Shown here one piece after another: positions 50,301 to 60,148 of a stretch of 64,000 bases of DNA. Under the pieces are notes generated by a model. It was not told the origin of the DNA and did no database searches. It worked only from the letters and a program-made list of their open reading frames with translations. The stretch is from Cytobacillus sp. FSL H8-0458. GTDB taxonomy: Bacteria > Bacillota > Bacilli > Bacillales > Cytobacillaceae. How positions within the stretch are numbered: position 1 is the first letter of the stretch; each line of letters starts with the position of its first letter. The position numbers and the translations under genes are program-made. The stretch spans positions 2,976,001 through 3,040,000 of the forward strand of contig NZ_JBBOBR010000001.1 in NCBI RefSeq assembly GCF_038002165.1. The letters are read 5' to 3'.

Positions 50301-51653
50301 TTAAGTTTTTTTAATTCTTATGGATGCTGCAGTTCCCAATCCTTCAGTACTTTCGAGTCTGATTTCAACCCCAAGAGCATCAGCGATTTCTTTGGCAAGG
50401 GACAGTCCCAGTCCCGACCCTCCTGTTTTTCTGTTTCTTGCCTTATCTACCCGGTAAAAACGGTCAAACACTCTTGGCAGATCCTTCTGGGGAATACCCA
50501 TGCCGCGATCTTCAATCCGGATATAAACCTCACTTTCCTCTGTCCCGGCAGTAACCTTTATGACATCATCACTGTATTTCCTGGCATTATCCAGAAAAAT
50601 AAACAGAAGCTGCTTTAATTTATTTTCATCCGTTTGAATAAAGGCATTTCCAGACAAACTCGATTCCAACTGTATAGTCCTTTTAAAAGCATCTCCATAT
50701 GTCCGTATGATTTGGGTTAAAAAACGGTTAAGATCTATCATCTTCAAATCGAGCATCCACTGGTCATCATGCCGTGCAAGCATAAGAAGCTGTTCTGTCA
50801 TTTCCTTCATTCTTAATGCCTCTGAATGAATGGCTTCTATTGATTCATTAAATAATTCAGGTTCTTTCAATCCCCTTCTCTTAAGCAAGCTTGAATAACT
50901 CTCAATAACAGTTAATGGGGTTTTTAATTCGTGGGAAGCATTTGAAATAAAAAGTTTTTGCTTTTCATAATTGGATTCAAGAAGATCTATCATATGGTTG
51001 AAGGTTTCACCCATTTGATGCAGCTCATCCTGGGATTTCCCCTCCAGTTCAAGACGCTTGAATTGGCCGCTTTTTCTAATTTCCTTCATGGTGGCTGTCA
51101 TTGTCGCAACAGGCCTTGTAATAAACTTACTAAGGATCGCGCTGGAAATTAGAACCGGAATCATTGCCAGGACTGTGACAATCCCCAGAACGAAGCGCAG
51201 AGTCCTTAATATTTTTTCTGCATTTTCCAGGCTTCTGGTCAGCTGAAAGCTTCCTATTTCACCATCTGGAAGGATCAAAGGTGCAGTTGCAAACATATAG
51301 ACCCTATTATTACGTTCCATTGTTTTTATCACTTCGCTGCTGATGTACTCTGAAGGGATCTCACTGAGCGCCTTTTCATCCGAGGATGTGGAGGTTACCG
51401 CCTTTTTATCTGGCTGAACCAGTCTTACCATTCCACTTGAAGGAACAAGTGCCCTAAGCAGTTCAGCTTCCGGAACATTCCCGATTGAACTTTGCGCAAT
51501 CTTTATCATATTAGCTATTTCATTTGAAATGGATGCCTGCTCATTTTCATATATTAATTTGCTGAATACAGCATACACAGCAATATTCATGATAATCAGC
51601 AGTACTGCAAAGAGAACGGTTGTATACAAATAAATTTTCTTCCTAAGATTCAT
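50301..51653 (-). CDS. Sensor histidine kinase beside PepSY genes (YkoH-like)
   Basis: A 450-residue kinase with membrane helices at about 8-30 and 152-174 enclosing a ~120-residue extracytoplasmic sensor. A HAMP linker follows, then His241 (ISNASHELKTPLTVIESYSS) and ATPase motifs (FLDNARKYSDDVI, DRGMGIPQKDL, GSGLGLSLAKEIA). It starts in an ATGA overlap with the response regulator. Neighbouring PepSY genes recall B. subtilis ykoGH with ykoI/ykoJ. Signal unknown. Confidence 0.9.
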   Translation of the reverse strand: MNLRKKIYLYTTVLFAVLLIIMNIAVYAVFSKLIYENEQASISNEIANMIKIAQSSIGNVPEAELLRALVPSSGMVRLVQPDKKAVTSTSSDEKALSEIPSEYISSEVIKTMERNNRVYMFATAPLILPDGEIGSFQLTRSLENAEKILRTLRFVLGIVTVLAMIPVLISSAILSKFITRPVATMTATMKEIRKSGQFKRLELEGKSQDELHQMGETFNHMIDLLESNYEKQKLFISNASHELKTPLTVIESYSSLLKRRGLKEPELFNESIEAIHSEALRMKEMTEQLLMLARHDDQWMLDLKMIDLNRFLTQIIRTYGDAFKRTIQLESSLSGNAFIQTDENKLKQLLFIFLDNARKYSDDVIKVTAGTEESEVYIRIEDRGMGIPQKDLPRVFDRFYRVDKARNRKTGGSGLGLSLAKEIADALGVEIRLESTEGLGTAASIRIKKT

Positions 51654-52345
51654 TTCGTCTCCTTTAGTACATACCCTACTCCGCGGATTGTATGGATAAG
51701 AGAAGGCATCTCAGGCAAGTCTATTTTCTTGCGCAAATATCTGATATAGACATCAACAACATTTGTGTCCCCCAAAAAGTCATATCCCCAGACGGCCTCC
51801 AAAATCTGTTCCCTGTTCAGGACCTGTCTTTTATTTGTCATTAAATAAACCAGTAAATCAAATTCTCTGGGCGTCAGTTCTATGAATTGATCTCCCCGGC
51901 TGACTTCCCTTGTTTTTTCATTGAGCTTTAAGTCTGACACTTCAAGAAAGTCAATAACCGGAGTTTCTTGAGCAGTCACTGTTTTAACCCTTAGTGCCGC
52001 CCGAATCCTCGCAAGCAGTTCCTCAATCTGAAAAGGTTTTGTTATGTAATCGTTCGCCCCCAGATCTAAACCAGATACTTTATCTTCCACTGAACTTTTA
52101 GCCGTCAGCAGCAAAATGGGGGTCTGTTTATCCTTGCTGCGAATTCTTCGCAGAATTTCAATTCCGCTCAATCCTGGAAGCATGATATCCAGAATGATTA
52201 GGTCCCAGTTTCCAGTCCGGTATAACTCCATTGCCTGAAAACCATCCATTGCTTTTGTTACTTGATAGCCTTCGAATTCAAGTTCAATTTCCAGAAGCCT
52301 GGCGATTTTAGCTTCGTCCTCCGCAACAAGAATTGATTCCCTCAA
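51650..52345 (-). CDS. OmpR-type response regulator (YkoG-like)
   Basis: TTG 52345 is preferred because GGGGAG lies seven bases before it, whereas GTG 52354 directly abuts that site. The 231-residue product has the phospho-acceptor Asp53 (LIILDIMLPGLSG), Lys in NDYITKPFQI and a winged-helix output domain (LTPREFDLLVYLMTNKRQVL, GDTNVVDVYIRYLRKKID). It precedes its cognate kinase in a coupled ATGA overlap. Confidence 0.92.
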   Translation of the reverse strand: MRESILVAEDEAKIARLLEIELEFEGYQVTKAMDGFQAMELYRTGNWDLIILDIMLPGLSGIEILRRIRSKDKQTPILLLTAKSSVEDKVSGLDLGANDYITKPFQIEELLARIRAALRVKTVTAQETPVIDFLEVSDLKLNEKTREVSRGDQFIELTPREFDLLVYLMTNKRQVLNREQILEAVWGYDFLGDTNVVDVYIRYLRKKIDLPEMPSLIHTIRGVGYVLKETK

Positions 52346-52436
52346 AAAACTCACTCCCCATATTTGACTGTGTTATTCATAATCCAAGATTATCAGAAAG
52401 ATATGTTTTTATCATTATTTTGAATAAAGAGACAAT

Positions 52437-52460
52437 GAAAAAAGCCCCCGAAGGAGCTTA
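52437..52460 (-). terminator. Terminator of the DUF3889 gene
   Basis: AAGCTCC / GGGGGCTT hairpin followed by six Ts on the minus strand, overlapping the stop. Confidence 0.75.
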
Positions 52461-52775
52461 CTGAGTTTTTCTTTCTACAGTGAGGCTAACCGCTTTGTTA
52501 TCTTTAAGGTTATGTGTGACCATCACCAGTACGGTTACTGGATTCCCGTCTTCTTTTACGGTAAAAGTAAAGGTATCTGTTACATCTGTTTCAGTAACTT
52601 TCTTTCTTCCTCCATACTGATAATCCACCACTTCTTCCCCAGGGTAATCTTCTTTTACAACTGCGATGGCAATTCTTCCATATTTTTCATAATCCGGTTT
52701 TTGTACAGCTCCTGCCAATGAACTTCCCCCGGCTAATAAACAAATCAGCATAAAGATGGATAAATACTTTTTCAT
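52458..52775 (-). CDS. Secreted DUF3889 (YqzG-like) protein
   Basis: A 105-residue protein with a signal peptide (MKKYLSIFMLICLLAGGSSL, cleavage near AGA/VQ). Its mature domain of ~80 residues opens PDYEKYGRIAIAVVKEDYPG and continues TFTFTVKEDGNPVTVLVMVT, matching DUF3889/YqzG proteins. It lies immediately upstream of the PepSY-associated two-component genes, separated by its own terminator, and may be part of the regulon. Function unknown. Confidence 0.8.
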   Translation of the reverse strand: MKKYLSIFMLICLLAGGSSLAGAVQKPDYEKYGRIAIAVVKEDYPGEEVVDYQYGGRKKVTETDVTDTFTFTVKEDGNPVTVLVMVTHNLKDNKAVSLTVERKTQ

Positions 52776-52982
52776 TTAGACCTCCAAAGCATGTGTCGTT
52801 AATTCTATTTTTGACCCAGGCTTCGATTTTATGTATGGAATTGTCTTATAAATGAATGTGGCCAATATATACAGGAAAATGATGAAAACCCTTGTATATC
52901 AACAAGTCCAAGATTTACTTTGAAATAAAACGCCGCATCATCATAAACTATAATCAACTCCTGGAAGAGGAGGAGAGGACAA

Positions 52983-53237
52983 ATGAATAAAGTGGATTAT
53001 GACCGTGCGTTATATTATACACACCGGTCTGAATGGGATAACCTGCTGATCCTGATGGTCAGGACAGAAGATCAGTTTCTTTCGAAGAAAATTGAACATT
53101 TTCTTCATGCCTACAATTTCGAAAAAGATTATTCTGTCATTGAGAAACATTTATACTCACTGCTTAGATATATTGACCATGCCAATGAATTATCAGAAAA
53201 ACAGCTGCCAAACACTGTATTTTATGAACTAACCTAA
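52983..53237 (+). CDS. yhdB: YhdB family protein
   Basis: An 84-residue soluble helical protein (MNKVDYDRALYYTHRSEWDN, then LLILMVRTEDQFLSKKIEHF) closely resembling B. subtilis YhdB, which likewise sits beside the azoreductase gene yhdA. GAGGAGGAGAGG precedes ATG 52983. No catalytic motif. Function unknown. Confidence 0.85.
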   Translation: MNKVDYDRALYYTHRSEWDNLLILMVRTEDQFLSKKIEHFLHAYNFEKDYSVIEKHLYSLLRYIDHANELSEKQLPNTVFYELT

Positions 53238-53258
53238 CAAAAGAATTCCACCAATAAT

Positions 53259-53288
53259 AAAACACGGATTTTTGGTCCGTGTTTTTGT
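53259..53288. terminator. Bidirectional terminator
   Basis: AAACACGGA / TCCGTGTTTTT hairpin between convergent yhdB and yhdA. Confidence 0.88.
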
Positions 53289-53296
53289 TTTTATTA

Positions 53297-53833
53297 TTAT
53301 TTTAATTCCTGCTTTATTTGACAATATGACTTCATATATGCCTGAAGTTCATTCATTAAATCCTCTACCAATTTGGCTGGTTCCTCAAAAAGGCCATCAT
53401 TTTCATAATCAAAACAATGCGGGTCCAGGACAAGCTGTTTAGGTATAACATTGGCATATACGCCTCTGCCGGCAATTCTTAAATTATTCAGTGCATTGAT
53501 GCCGCCTTTTCCGCCTCCAGCCACAACCAGCAGGCCGACTGGCTTATGGGCAAATTGCTCACTTCCCAGAAAATCCAGCGCATTCTTTAATGCTCCGCTC
53601 ATGGCACTGTGGTACTCAGGGGATGCCAGAATGACTCCATCAGAGTCTGCAATCATTTGTCGCAGCTTTTTAACGGCAGGCAGCCCATATTGATCTTCTG
53701 TTCCATTATATAAAGGAATTTCTCCAAGGCTTAAGTCGATCAGTTCAGCATTATATTTTCTTGCAATATAACGGGAGGCTATTCCCGTTCGTCCCTTCAT
53801 TCGCGGACTTCCATTAATAATTGTAAGCTTCAT
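53297..53833 (-). CDS. azr: NADPH-dependent FMN reductase / azoreductase (YhdA)
   Basis: A 178-residue flavodoxin-fold reductase with the FMN phosphate loop INGSPRMKGRTGIA, the ASPEYHSAMSGALKNALDFL flavin-binding segment and a glycine-rich VVAGGGKGGINALNNLR. It reduces FMN, azo compounds or quinones using NADPH. Its size fits YhdA (about 174 residues). GGAG precedes ATG 53833. Convergent with yhdB. Confidence 0.92.
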   Translation of the reverse strand: MKLTIINGSPRMKGRTGIASRYIARKYNAELIDLSLGEIPLYNGTEDQYGLPAVKKLRQMIADSDGVILASPEYHSAMSGALKNALDFLGSEQFAHKPVGLLVVAGGGKGGINALNNLRIAGRGVYANVIPKQLVLDPHCFDYENDGLFEEPAKLVEDLMNELQAYMKSYCQIKQELK

Positions 53834-53976
53834 TTTAAACTCTCCTTTAAGATCCTATATTCTTTAGTATATAGAAATATTCGCTTTTACACATCGTCAG
53901 GATGGCTGAGTTTTATAAAGCTTGTTTTGGTACTAATTCAGTAAATATCTTCTCAGACTTTTGGATGAGTTTTTTA

Positions 53977-54621
53977 TTATGACTCTGCAATACCATGACG
54001 CACTGCATAAAGTGCTGCCTGTGTCCTGTCTGCGAGCTCTAATTTGGACAGCAGGTTGGAAACATGGGTTTTGACAGTCTTTTCTGTTATAAAAAGAGAT
54101 GAAGCAATTTCTTTATTGCTTTTTCCTTTTGCAATCTCCCTCAGAACCTCGAGCTCTCTCTTTGTCAGCTCTTCAAGCGGCTGTCTTTCTGTACTGTTTT
54201 TATTCGTTAAATGTGTGAGCAATTGGGAGGTAGCTTTTGGATGAAGCTGATTCTCTCCTTTCATCAGCTGGATAATTGCCTGAACAAGGATATCCGGCTC
54301 AATATCCTTCAGCTGATATCCTGATGCGCCCGCCTCAATTGCGGGTATCACATGATCCTGGTCTGAAAAGCTTGTGAGTATCATGATTTTTACAGCAGGA
54401 TAATTCAGTTTAATCTGCCGTGTGGCTTCGATTCCATTCATTACAGGCATATCCAGGTCCATTAATACAACATCAGGCTGGGTTGCCTGCATCATCTCAA
54501 CAGCTTCAAGGCCGTTTTTTGCCTCTCCGATAATTTCGATTTCCGGCTGAGTTTTAAGAAAAAATACAAGTCCTCTTCTTACAACATGATGATCATCCGC
54601 AATTAAAACCTTGATGGCCAT
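53977..54621 (-). CDS. yhcZ: NarL-type response regulator YhcZ
   Basis: A 214-residue regulator with phospho-acceptor Asp55 (VVLMDLDMPVMNG), Lys in SGYQLKDIEPDIL and a LuxR-type HTH (LTKRELEVLREIAKGKSNKE, then IASSLFITEKTVKTHVSNLL). It is cotranscribed with and one base away from its kinase. In S. aureus the homologous system is AirSR/YhcSR, linked to oxygen and redox control of respiration and antibiotic resistance. Confidence 0.93.
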   Translation of the reverse strand: MAIKVLIADDHHVVRRGLVFFLKTQPEIEIIGEAKNGLEAVEMMQATQPDVVLMDLDMPVMNGIEATRQIKLNYPAVKIMILTSFSDQDHVIPAIEAGASGYQLKDIEPDILVQAIIQLMKGENQLHPKATSQLLTHLTNKNSTERQPLEELTKRELEVLREIAKGKSNKEIASSLFITEKTVKTHVSNLLSKLELADRTQAALYAVRHGIAES

Positions 54622-55752
54622 TTATTTGCCTCCCTTTTCCAAAGGAATGGTAATTTCAATATTCGTTCCTTTGTTTGGCTCTGTTATTAATTTGAATAAA
54701 CCATTCAGCGCTTCCGTTCTTTTCTTCATGCTTTTGAGGCCAAGAGAAGGGATATCGTTTTCGCGATAATGAAACCCTCTGCCGCAATCGGAAATCGTCA
54801 TGGTAACTGTCCTTTCATCCACAGTCAGCACTACATCAGCTGTTGATTCACCAGAGTGTTTTTTGCAATTAGCCAGGGCTTCCTGACCAATTCTCCAAAG
54901 TGTTTCTTCGACTTTCCCCGGAAGACAGATTACACCCTTTACTTTTGAGTTTAGCTTCAGGCCAAGCATTTGACTGTAAGTCTGCATAGCACATATAATT
55001 CCATTTTCCAGTCCGCGCGGTTTGAGCTGCCAGATAAGCGCTCTCATCTCGCTTAAGGCTTCCTGTGCGAGATCCTGCATGTAGGAAAAGGTCTCTTTCA
55101 TTTCCGGGTTATCAGTCATTTCCGCTCCACCTCTCGCCGTTAAGCTTAAAGAGAACAAAAGCTGGTTAACAGAATCATGCAGGTCCCTTGCCAGCCTGTT
55201 TCTTTCCGCAGCAAGAGCCGTCTCCTGCTCCAGCTGTGTCAGCTTGATTCGTTTTATGGCCGTTCCGATTTGGAAAGCAACTGATTCCAGCAAAGCCAAT
55301 TCTTCCGGTGAAAAATGAGTTTTAGCAGGTGAACCTATATTAAGAACCCCAAACTTTTCCTCTCCTGCTCTCAGCGGTACGGAGGCATGATGGGTTAGCC
55401 CGTTGGTATCATTTCTTTGCTCGGCAATTGCATCTTCTATTCTTTTGCATTCAATTATATTTGAAGCTTTGTTTAGTCTGCCGTCATTATAGCGGTCAAT
55501 GCACCAGCAATCTCCCTTGCACATCGGCCTGCAGTTATCCGCGGAAAGGGCAGGGGGCAGTTTCTCTTCTGCTGCCAGGCGGAACTCCCCATGGCTATCG
55601 ATCAGAAATACCCATCCCGTTTCCAGACCAGTGATGTGAAGCAATTTTTGCAGCACCTCTTTAAGAAGCGAATCTATTTCTGTTCCTTCATTCAATAGCT
55701 CTGCTATTTCTTTTAATATTCCGATTTCTGATTGTCTTTTTTTCCCCAACAC
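54622..55752 (-). CDS. yhcY: GAF-domain redox sensor histidine kinase YhcY
   Basis: A 376-residue soluble kinase starting at GTG 55752 (GGGGGG six bases before). A GAF domain (~15-170) holds a cysteine cluster CRPMCKGDCWC (Cys74, 78, 82, 84), the kind of arrangement that carries an iron-sulfur cluster in AirS-type oxygen/redox sensors. Then come HisKA_3 with His192 (ARDLHDSVNQLLFSLSL) and a HATPase domain (SDCGRGFHY, LGLKSMKKR). It phosphorylates YhcZ. The redox function is by homology. Confidence 0.92.
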   Translation of the reverse strand: MLGKKRQSEIGILKEIAELLNEGTEIDSLLKEVLQKLLHITGLETGWVFLIDSHGEFRLAAEEKLPPALSADNCRPMCKGDCWCIDRYNDGRLNKASNIIECKRIEDAIAEQRNDTNGLTHHASVPLRAGEEKFGVLNIGSPAKTHFSPEELALLESVAFQIGTAIKRIKLTQLEQETALAAERNRLARDLHDSVNQLLFSLSLTARGGAEMTDNPEMKETFSYMQDLAQEALSEMRALIWQLKPRGLENGIICAMQTYSQMLGLKLNSKVKGVICLPGKVEETLWRIGQEALANCKKHSGESTADVVLTVDERTVTMTISDCGRGFHYRENDIPSLGLKSMKKRTEALNGLFKLITEPNKGTNIEITIPLEKGGK

Positions 55753-55877
55753 CCGGATCCCCCCTTGGACCTTGTCATATATGTACCTATATTATATAAC
55801 TTTTTTTCCCTAACTTCCTTGGCATTTGGGAGGAAGCAGCCTGCGACTAAAGTTGCAGACAGGAAAATCACCCTCAT

Positions 55878-55909
55878 AAAAAACACCGAAGAGCAATCCT
55901 CTTCGGTGC
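55878..55909 (-). terminator. Terminator of the SDR gene
   Basis: CACCGAAGAG / CTCTTCGGTG hairpin followed by six Ts on the minus strand. Confidence 0.88.
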
Positions 55910-55915
55910 AGAATT

Positions 55916-56641
55916 TTATGCTATTGGATAGTTTTGAACAAATGGATGAAGAACGATTTCGTCTATCATCATGTGTTTCGGTGCTGATGCCATGTAAACA
56001 ACAGCATTTGCGATATCTTCGACCTTCAGCCAATCTCTTTTCTCTTCAAGTCCCTGCTTGGATTCTGCAAAAAATGTATCAACCATTCCAGGATTTATGG
56101 TTCCGACACGGATACCGTATTCTCTGACTTCCTGAGCTAAAGATCCCGAAAAGCCTTGAACCGCATATTTTGTTGCCGTATAGGCTGATCCATTAGGAAT
56201 GGTATACCTGGCTACATCTGAAGAAATGGTAATGATTGTACCTGATTTTCGCTCTTTCATATACGGCAGTACTGCCCTGCTTCCGAGAAAAACTCCCTGT
56301 ACATTTACTTCAAAGACCTTTTTCCACTCATCCAGTGTCGTTTCATCAACCTGTTTAAAAAATCCCATACCTGCATTGTTCACGAGAAGGTCAACCTGTT
56401 TGTATGTTTGAAGAGTCTTTTCAACTGCAGCCTTTACTTGTGCTTCATCTGAAATATCTGCCTGAATAGGCAGTACATCTGTAAATCCCAACCTATTGAG
56501 GTCTTCTGCCGATTGATGTATTTCCTCTGAGCTTCCAATCAGGGTTAACTTCATGCCCTGCTGAGCCAGCTTAACAGCGATTTCCTTGCCAATTCCTCTG
56601 GATGCACCTGTTACAATTGCCGTTTGTCCCTTTAACATCAT
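55916..56641 (-). CDS. Short-chain dehydrogenase/reductase
   Basis: A 241-residue SDR: cofactor loop TGASRGIGKEIA, NNAG motif, catalytic Ser in ISSDVAR and the YTATKYAVQGF active-site Tyr/Lys. The lack of an acidic residue at the end of strand 2 (GSSEEIHQ) suggests NADPH. It resembles YoxD/FabG-type 3-ketoacyl reductases. AAAGGAAG precedes ATG 56641; the second ATG is an equally good start. Substrate unknown. Confidence 0.88.
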   Translation of the reverse strand: MMLKGQTAIVTGASRGIGKEIAVKLAQQGMKLTLIGSSEEIHQSAEDLNRLGFTDVLPIQADISDEAQVKAAVEKTLQTYKQVDLLVNNAGMGFFKQVDETTLDEWKKVFEVNVQGVFLGSRAVLPYMKERKSGTIITISSDVARYTIPNGSAYTATKYAVQGFSGSLAQEVREYGIRVGTINPGMVDTFFAESKQGLEEKRDWLKVEDIANAVVYMASAPKHMMIDEIVLHPFVQNYPIA

Positions 56642-56677
56642 ATCTTCCTTTCTGTTAACACTTCTGGGTGTGGTAAT

Positions 56678-58423
56678 TTATTTTGACACTGAAATTCCCA
56701 TTCTTTCTTGGACGATGTCCATAAATGCTTTTTGAACGGATTCCAGTTTTTCCTTGCTGCTGGCTAATGAAGAGTCATTGATTCCAAAGTAAAATTTAAT
56801 TTTCGGTTCTGTACCTGATGGCCTTAGGCAAATCCAATTCCCTTCTTCGAAGAAATATTTAATAACATTGGACTTAGGCAGGCCGATATTCTTCTCTGTT
56901 CCATCTGCTTCTGTTCTGATTCCTGTTAAGTAATCTTCAACAGCCTGGACTTTCAGCCCGTCAAGTTCCTTTATTGGATTAGCGCGGAAAGATGCCAGTG
57001 TCTGCTGGATTTTTTCAGCTCCTTCAATTCCTTTGAGAGTCATTGATTTTAATCCTTCAAGGAAATAGCCAAACTTTTCAAATAAGCTTAGCAGTGCCTC
57101 ATAAAGGGACATGCCTTTCTTTTTATAGTATGCAGCCATTTCCGTCGCAAGCAGAGCTGCCTGGATAGCATCCTTGTCCCTTGCAAAGTCGCCGATAAGA
57201 TATCCATAGCTTTCCTCATAACCGAACAGGAAGCTGTATTCACCCGACTCTTCATATTCTTTGATTTTTTCTGCAATGAATTTGAAGCCAGTTAAAACAT
57301 CAACGGTTTTTACTCCAAATGAAGAGGCAACCCTGCGGCCAAATTCAGATGTAACGATCGTTTTTAACATGATGCCATTGTTAGGCAGTGTCTTCTTTTC
57401 CTTCTTCTGAGAAAGTATGTAGTGAAGCAGCAGCGCACCTGTCTGATTTCCTGTCAGAAGAACATATTCACCTTCTTTGTTCCTGGCAGCGATGCCAAGA
57501 CGATCTGCGTCCGGGTCTGTAGCAATTAACAGGTCTGCATTAGTTTCTCTTCCATCCCTCATTGCAAGCTCAAAAGCATCTTTTTCCTCTGGATTAGGAC
57601 TCTTTACTGTTGAAAATTCAGGATCCGGGAGCTCCTGTTCCTTCACCACATGCACATTTACATAGCCCAGCGCTGACAAAGCCTCTCTCAAAGGCTTGTT
57701 GGCCGTACCGTGAAGCGGCGTAAAAACTACGCGAACATCCGCTTCATTTGCGGCACCCGGATTTTCGGAAATGGTAAGGAGCTGCTTCTGATAAGCCTGA
57801 TCAACTGTTTTGCTAATCATGGTAATGAGCCCCTTCTCCTTTAACACATCTTCATCCATTACTTCTATCAGCAATTCGTTTTCTAATTCATTTACCTTGC
57901 TTATAACAATATCAGCTTCGGCAGGAGTCAGCTGAGCGCCGTCCGATCCATACACCTTATAGCCATTGTATTCCGGAGGGTTATGGCTGGCTGTAATGAC
58001 TATCCCTGCATACGCATGCAGGTACCTGACTGCGAATGAGAGTTCAGGCGTTGGACGGAGTTCGTCAAATACATATGCCTGAATTCCCCTGCTGGCAAGT
58101 GTTTTAGCAGCTTCCATTGCAAATTCCGGAGACATTCGGCGTGAGTCATAGGCAATTGCCACCCCTCTGTTTTTTGCATCCAATCCTTTTTCCTCTATGT
58201 ATGCCGCCAATCCTGCAGATGCCTTCCGGACAGTATAGATATTCATGCGGTTTGTTCCCGGGCCAATTTCCCCGCGCATACCGCCTGTTCCGAATTCCAG
58301 TCCCTTATAAAATGCTTCTTCAAGGAGCTTTTCATTTCCCTGCAGACGTTTCAGCTGTCCTAATAATTCACTGTCCAAATTCTCATGGTTTATCCATCGT
58401 TCTGCCGCTGTTTTCCATTCCAT
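56678..58423 (-). CDS. pgcA: Phosphoglucomutase/phosphomannomutase PgcA
   Basis: A 581-residue four-domain alpha-D-phosphohexomutase: catalytic Ser in [17 protein letters not shown], metal loop [10 protein letters not shown], sugar loop [12 protein letters not shown] and phosphate loop [14 protein letters not shown]. It converts glucose-6-phosphate to glucose-1-phosphate for cell-wall and teichoic acid precursors. ATG 58423 is chosen (GGGAGG seven bases before), matching the B. subtilis start pattern MTWRKSYERW. B. subtilis pgcA (yhxB) is in the same chromosomal neighbourhood. Confidence 0.95.
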   Translation of the reverse strand: MEWKTAAERWINHENLDSELLGQLKRLQGNEKLLEEAFYKGLEFGTGGMRGEIGPGTNRMNIYTVRKASAGLAAYIEEKGLDAKNRGVAIAYDSRRMSPEFAMEAAKTLASRGIQAYVFDELRPTPELSFAVRYLHAYAGIVITASHNPPEYNGYKVYGSDGAQLTPAEADIVISKVNELENELLIEVMDEDVLKEKGLITMISKTVDQAYQKQLLTISENPGAANEADVRVVFTPLHGTANKPLREALSALGYVNVHVVKEQELPDPEFSTVKSPNPEEKDAFELAMRDGRETNADLLIATDPDADRLGIAARNKEGEYVLLTGNQTGALLLHYILSQKKEKKTLPNNGIMLKTIVTSEFGRRVASSFGVKTVDVLTGFKFIAEKIKEYEESGEYSFLFGYEESYGYLIGDFARDKDAIQAALLATEMAAYYKKKGMSLYEALLSLFEKFGYFLEGLKSMTLKGIEGAEKIQQTLASFRANPIKELDGLKVQAVEDYLTGIRTEADGTEKNIGLPKSNVIKYFFEEGNWICLRPSGTEPKIKFYFGINDSSLASSKEKLESVQKAFMDIVQERMGISVSK

Positions 58424-58609
58424 CATATGACCTCCCAAAAAAAGCTTCTTTATATCTTTTTCGAGTCTCAGGCAGATTTTCCTTTTAAAAACATCCGAGG
58501 AATTTTGACAAATTCCATCCTGACATTATGTACGCGCTGCCAAAGGCTTTACATTATCCCTTAAATGCGTTGAGCGCCAATTGAAAGGCGCTCAAGCTGC
58601 AACTATATA

Positions 58610-60148
58610 TTACTTCTTATATTTAATGCTGTAAATATCATGCCTGCGGTCTTTTAGCTGACGCACTGTGCCATCCTGCCTCTGGCGCCGGAGGATTTCG
58701 AGATCAACATCACCTATCAGGACCATTTCGATATTTGGATTTGTTTCCCCCACTATGCCATCCCTTGCAAACTCAAAATCGGATGGTGCAAAAATGGCAG
58801 ATTGTGCATACTGAATATCCATATTCTCTGTTTGCGGAAGATTGCCGACCGTACCTGAAATAACCGTGTATATCTGATTTTCAACAGCGCGCGCCTGAGC
58901 ACAATAGCGTACCCTCAAATATCCCTGGCGATCTTCGGTACAGAAAGGGGTAAATATTATTTTTGCCCCTTTATCCGTTGCAATTCTCGCCAGCTCAGGA
59001 AATTCGATGTCATAGCAAATTTGGATGGCTATCCTTCCGCAGTCCGTATCAAATACCTTTACTTCGTCCCCGCGGCTGATTCCCCACCATTTGCGCTCAT
59101 TTGGCGTAATATGGAGCTTATACTGCTTTTCAATCGTTCCATCCCGCCGGAAAAGGTAAGCGATATTATAAATCTCATCATCATCTTCTTTAACAAAATG
59201 AGAGCCGCCAATTATATTGATATTATATCTGACTGCCAAATCCGTAAATAACTCGATGTATTGTTCAGTGTATTCTGTCAGCTTTCTCACCGCAAGGCTT
59301 GGTGAACGTTCCTCCAAAAAGGACATCAGCTGGGTAGTAAATAACTCGGGAAAAACGGCAAAGTCGGACCCTGAATCTGAAGCAACATCTGTAAAATATT
59401 CTACCTGATGGGCAAATTCATCGAAGGATTTTATCTGCCGCATTAAATATTGAACCACACAAATACGAACCGGGTAGCTTGTTTTATAAAATCGTTTGCT
59501 CATTGGTCTGTAGTCGACATTATTCCATTCCATCAGGGTTGCATATTTATTTGACTGCACATCATCAGGCAAATAGTTGGGATTAATCCTCATCAGGGTA
59601 AATCCATTCAGGAGCTGAAAGGATAAAACCGGGTCATAGATTTTATGGAGCGAAACTTCGTTTACATACTCTCTTGGGTTCATTTCATTTGAGTATTTAT
59701 GATAGTTTGGAATACGCCCGCCTATGATGATGCTTTTTAAATTTAAAGACCTGACAAGCTCCTTCCTTTCTTCATACAGTCGATGGCCAATTTTCATCCT
59801 GCGGTAATCAGGATGGACCATTACTTCTATTCCATAAAGGTTATAGCCTTCGGGATTATGGTTCGTTATGTATCCTTTGTCTGTTACATCATCCCAGGAA
59901 TGACGGTCGTCATATTCATCAAAATTTATAATAAGGCTTGAGCAGGAACCAATGATTTCCCCGTCATATTCTGCAACAAACTGGCCTTCAGGGAAAATTT
60001 CCAGATGGCTTTCAAGCTGATCCTTCTTCCAGGGAACCATGCCGGGAAAACATAGCTCCTGAAGGGCAATGATATGATCTATATCTGAATGCCGGGTATT
60101 TCTGATAATCATTTTCTTTTCAAATTTCTTTAAATCAAGCTTTGTCAA
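58610..60148 (-). CDS. yhcX: GNAT-nitrilase fusion protein YhcX
   Basis: A 512-residue protein starting at TTG 60148 (AAGGAG nine bases before). Residues ~12-200 form a GNAT acetyltransferase (GIEVMVHPDYRRMKIGHRLY). From ~220 comes a carbon-nitrogen hydrolase with the catalytic triad: Glu in FPELF, Lys in YKLHITPNE and Cys in IQICYDIEFPE. Domain order, length and place between pgcA and the downstream yhc genes match YhcX. It probably hydrolyses an amide or nitrile metabolite; substrate unknown. Confidence 0.92.
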   Translation of the reverse strand: MTKLDLKKFEKKMIIRNTRHSDIDHIIALQELCFPGMVPWKKDQLESHLEIFPEGQFVAEYDGEIIGSCSSLIINFDEYDDRHSWDDVTDKGYITNHNPEGYNLYGIEVMVHPDYRRMKIGHRLYEERKELVRSLNLKSIIIGGRIPNYHKYSNEMNPREYVNEVSLHKIYDPVLSFQLLNGFTLMRINPNYLPDDVQSNKYATLMEWNNVDYRPMSKRFYKTSYPVRICVVQYLMRQIKSFDEFAHQVEYFTDVASDSGSDFAVFPELFTTQLMSFLEERSPSLAVRKLTEYTEQYIELFTDLAVRYNINIIGGSHFVKEDDDEIYNIAYLFRRDGTIEKQYKLHITPNERKWWGISRGDEVKVFDTDCGRIAIQICYDIEFPELARIATDKGAKIIFTPFCTEDRQGYLRVRYCAQARAVENQIYTVISGTVGNLPQTENMDIQYAQSAIFAPSDFEFARDGIVGETNPNIEMVLIGDVDLEILRRQRQDGTVRQLKDRRHDIYSIKYKK

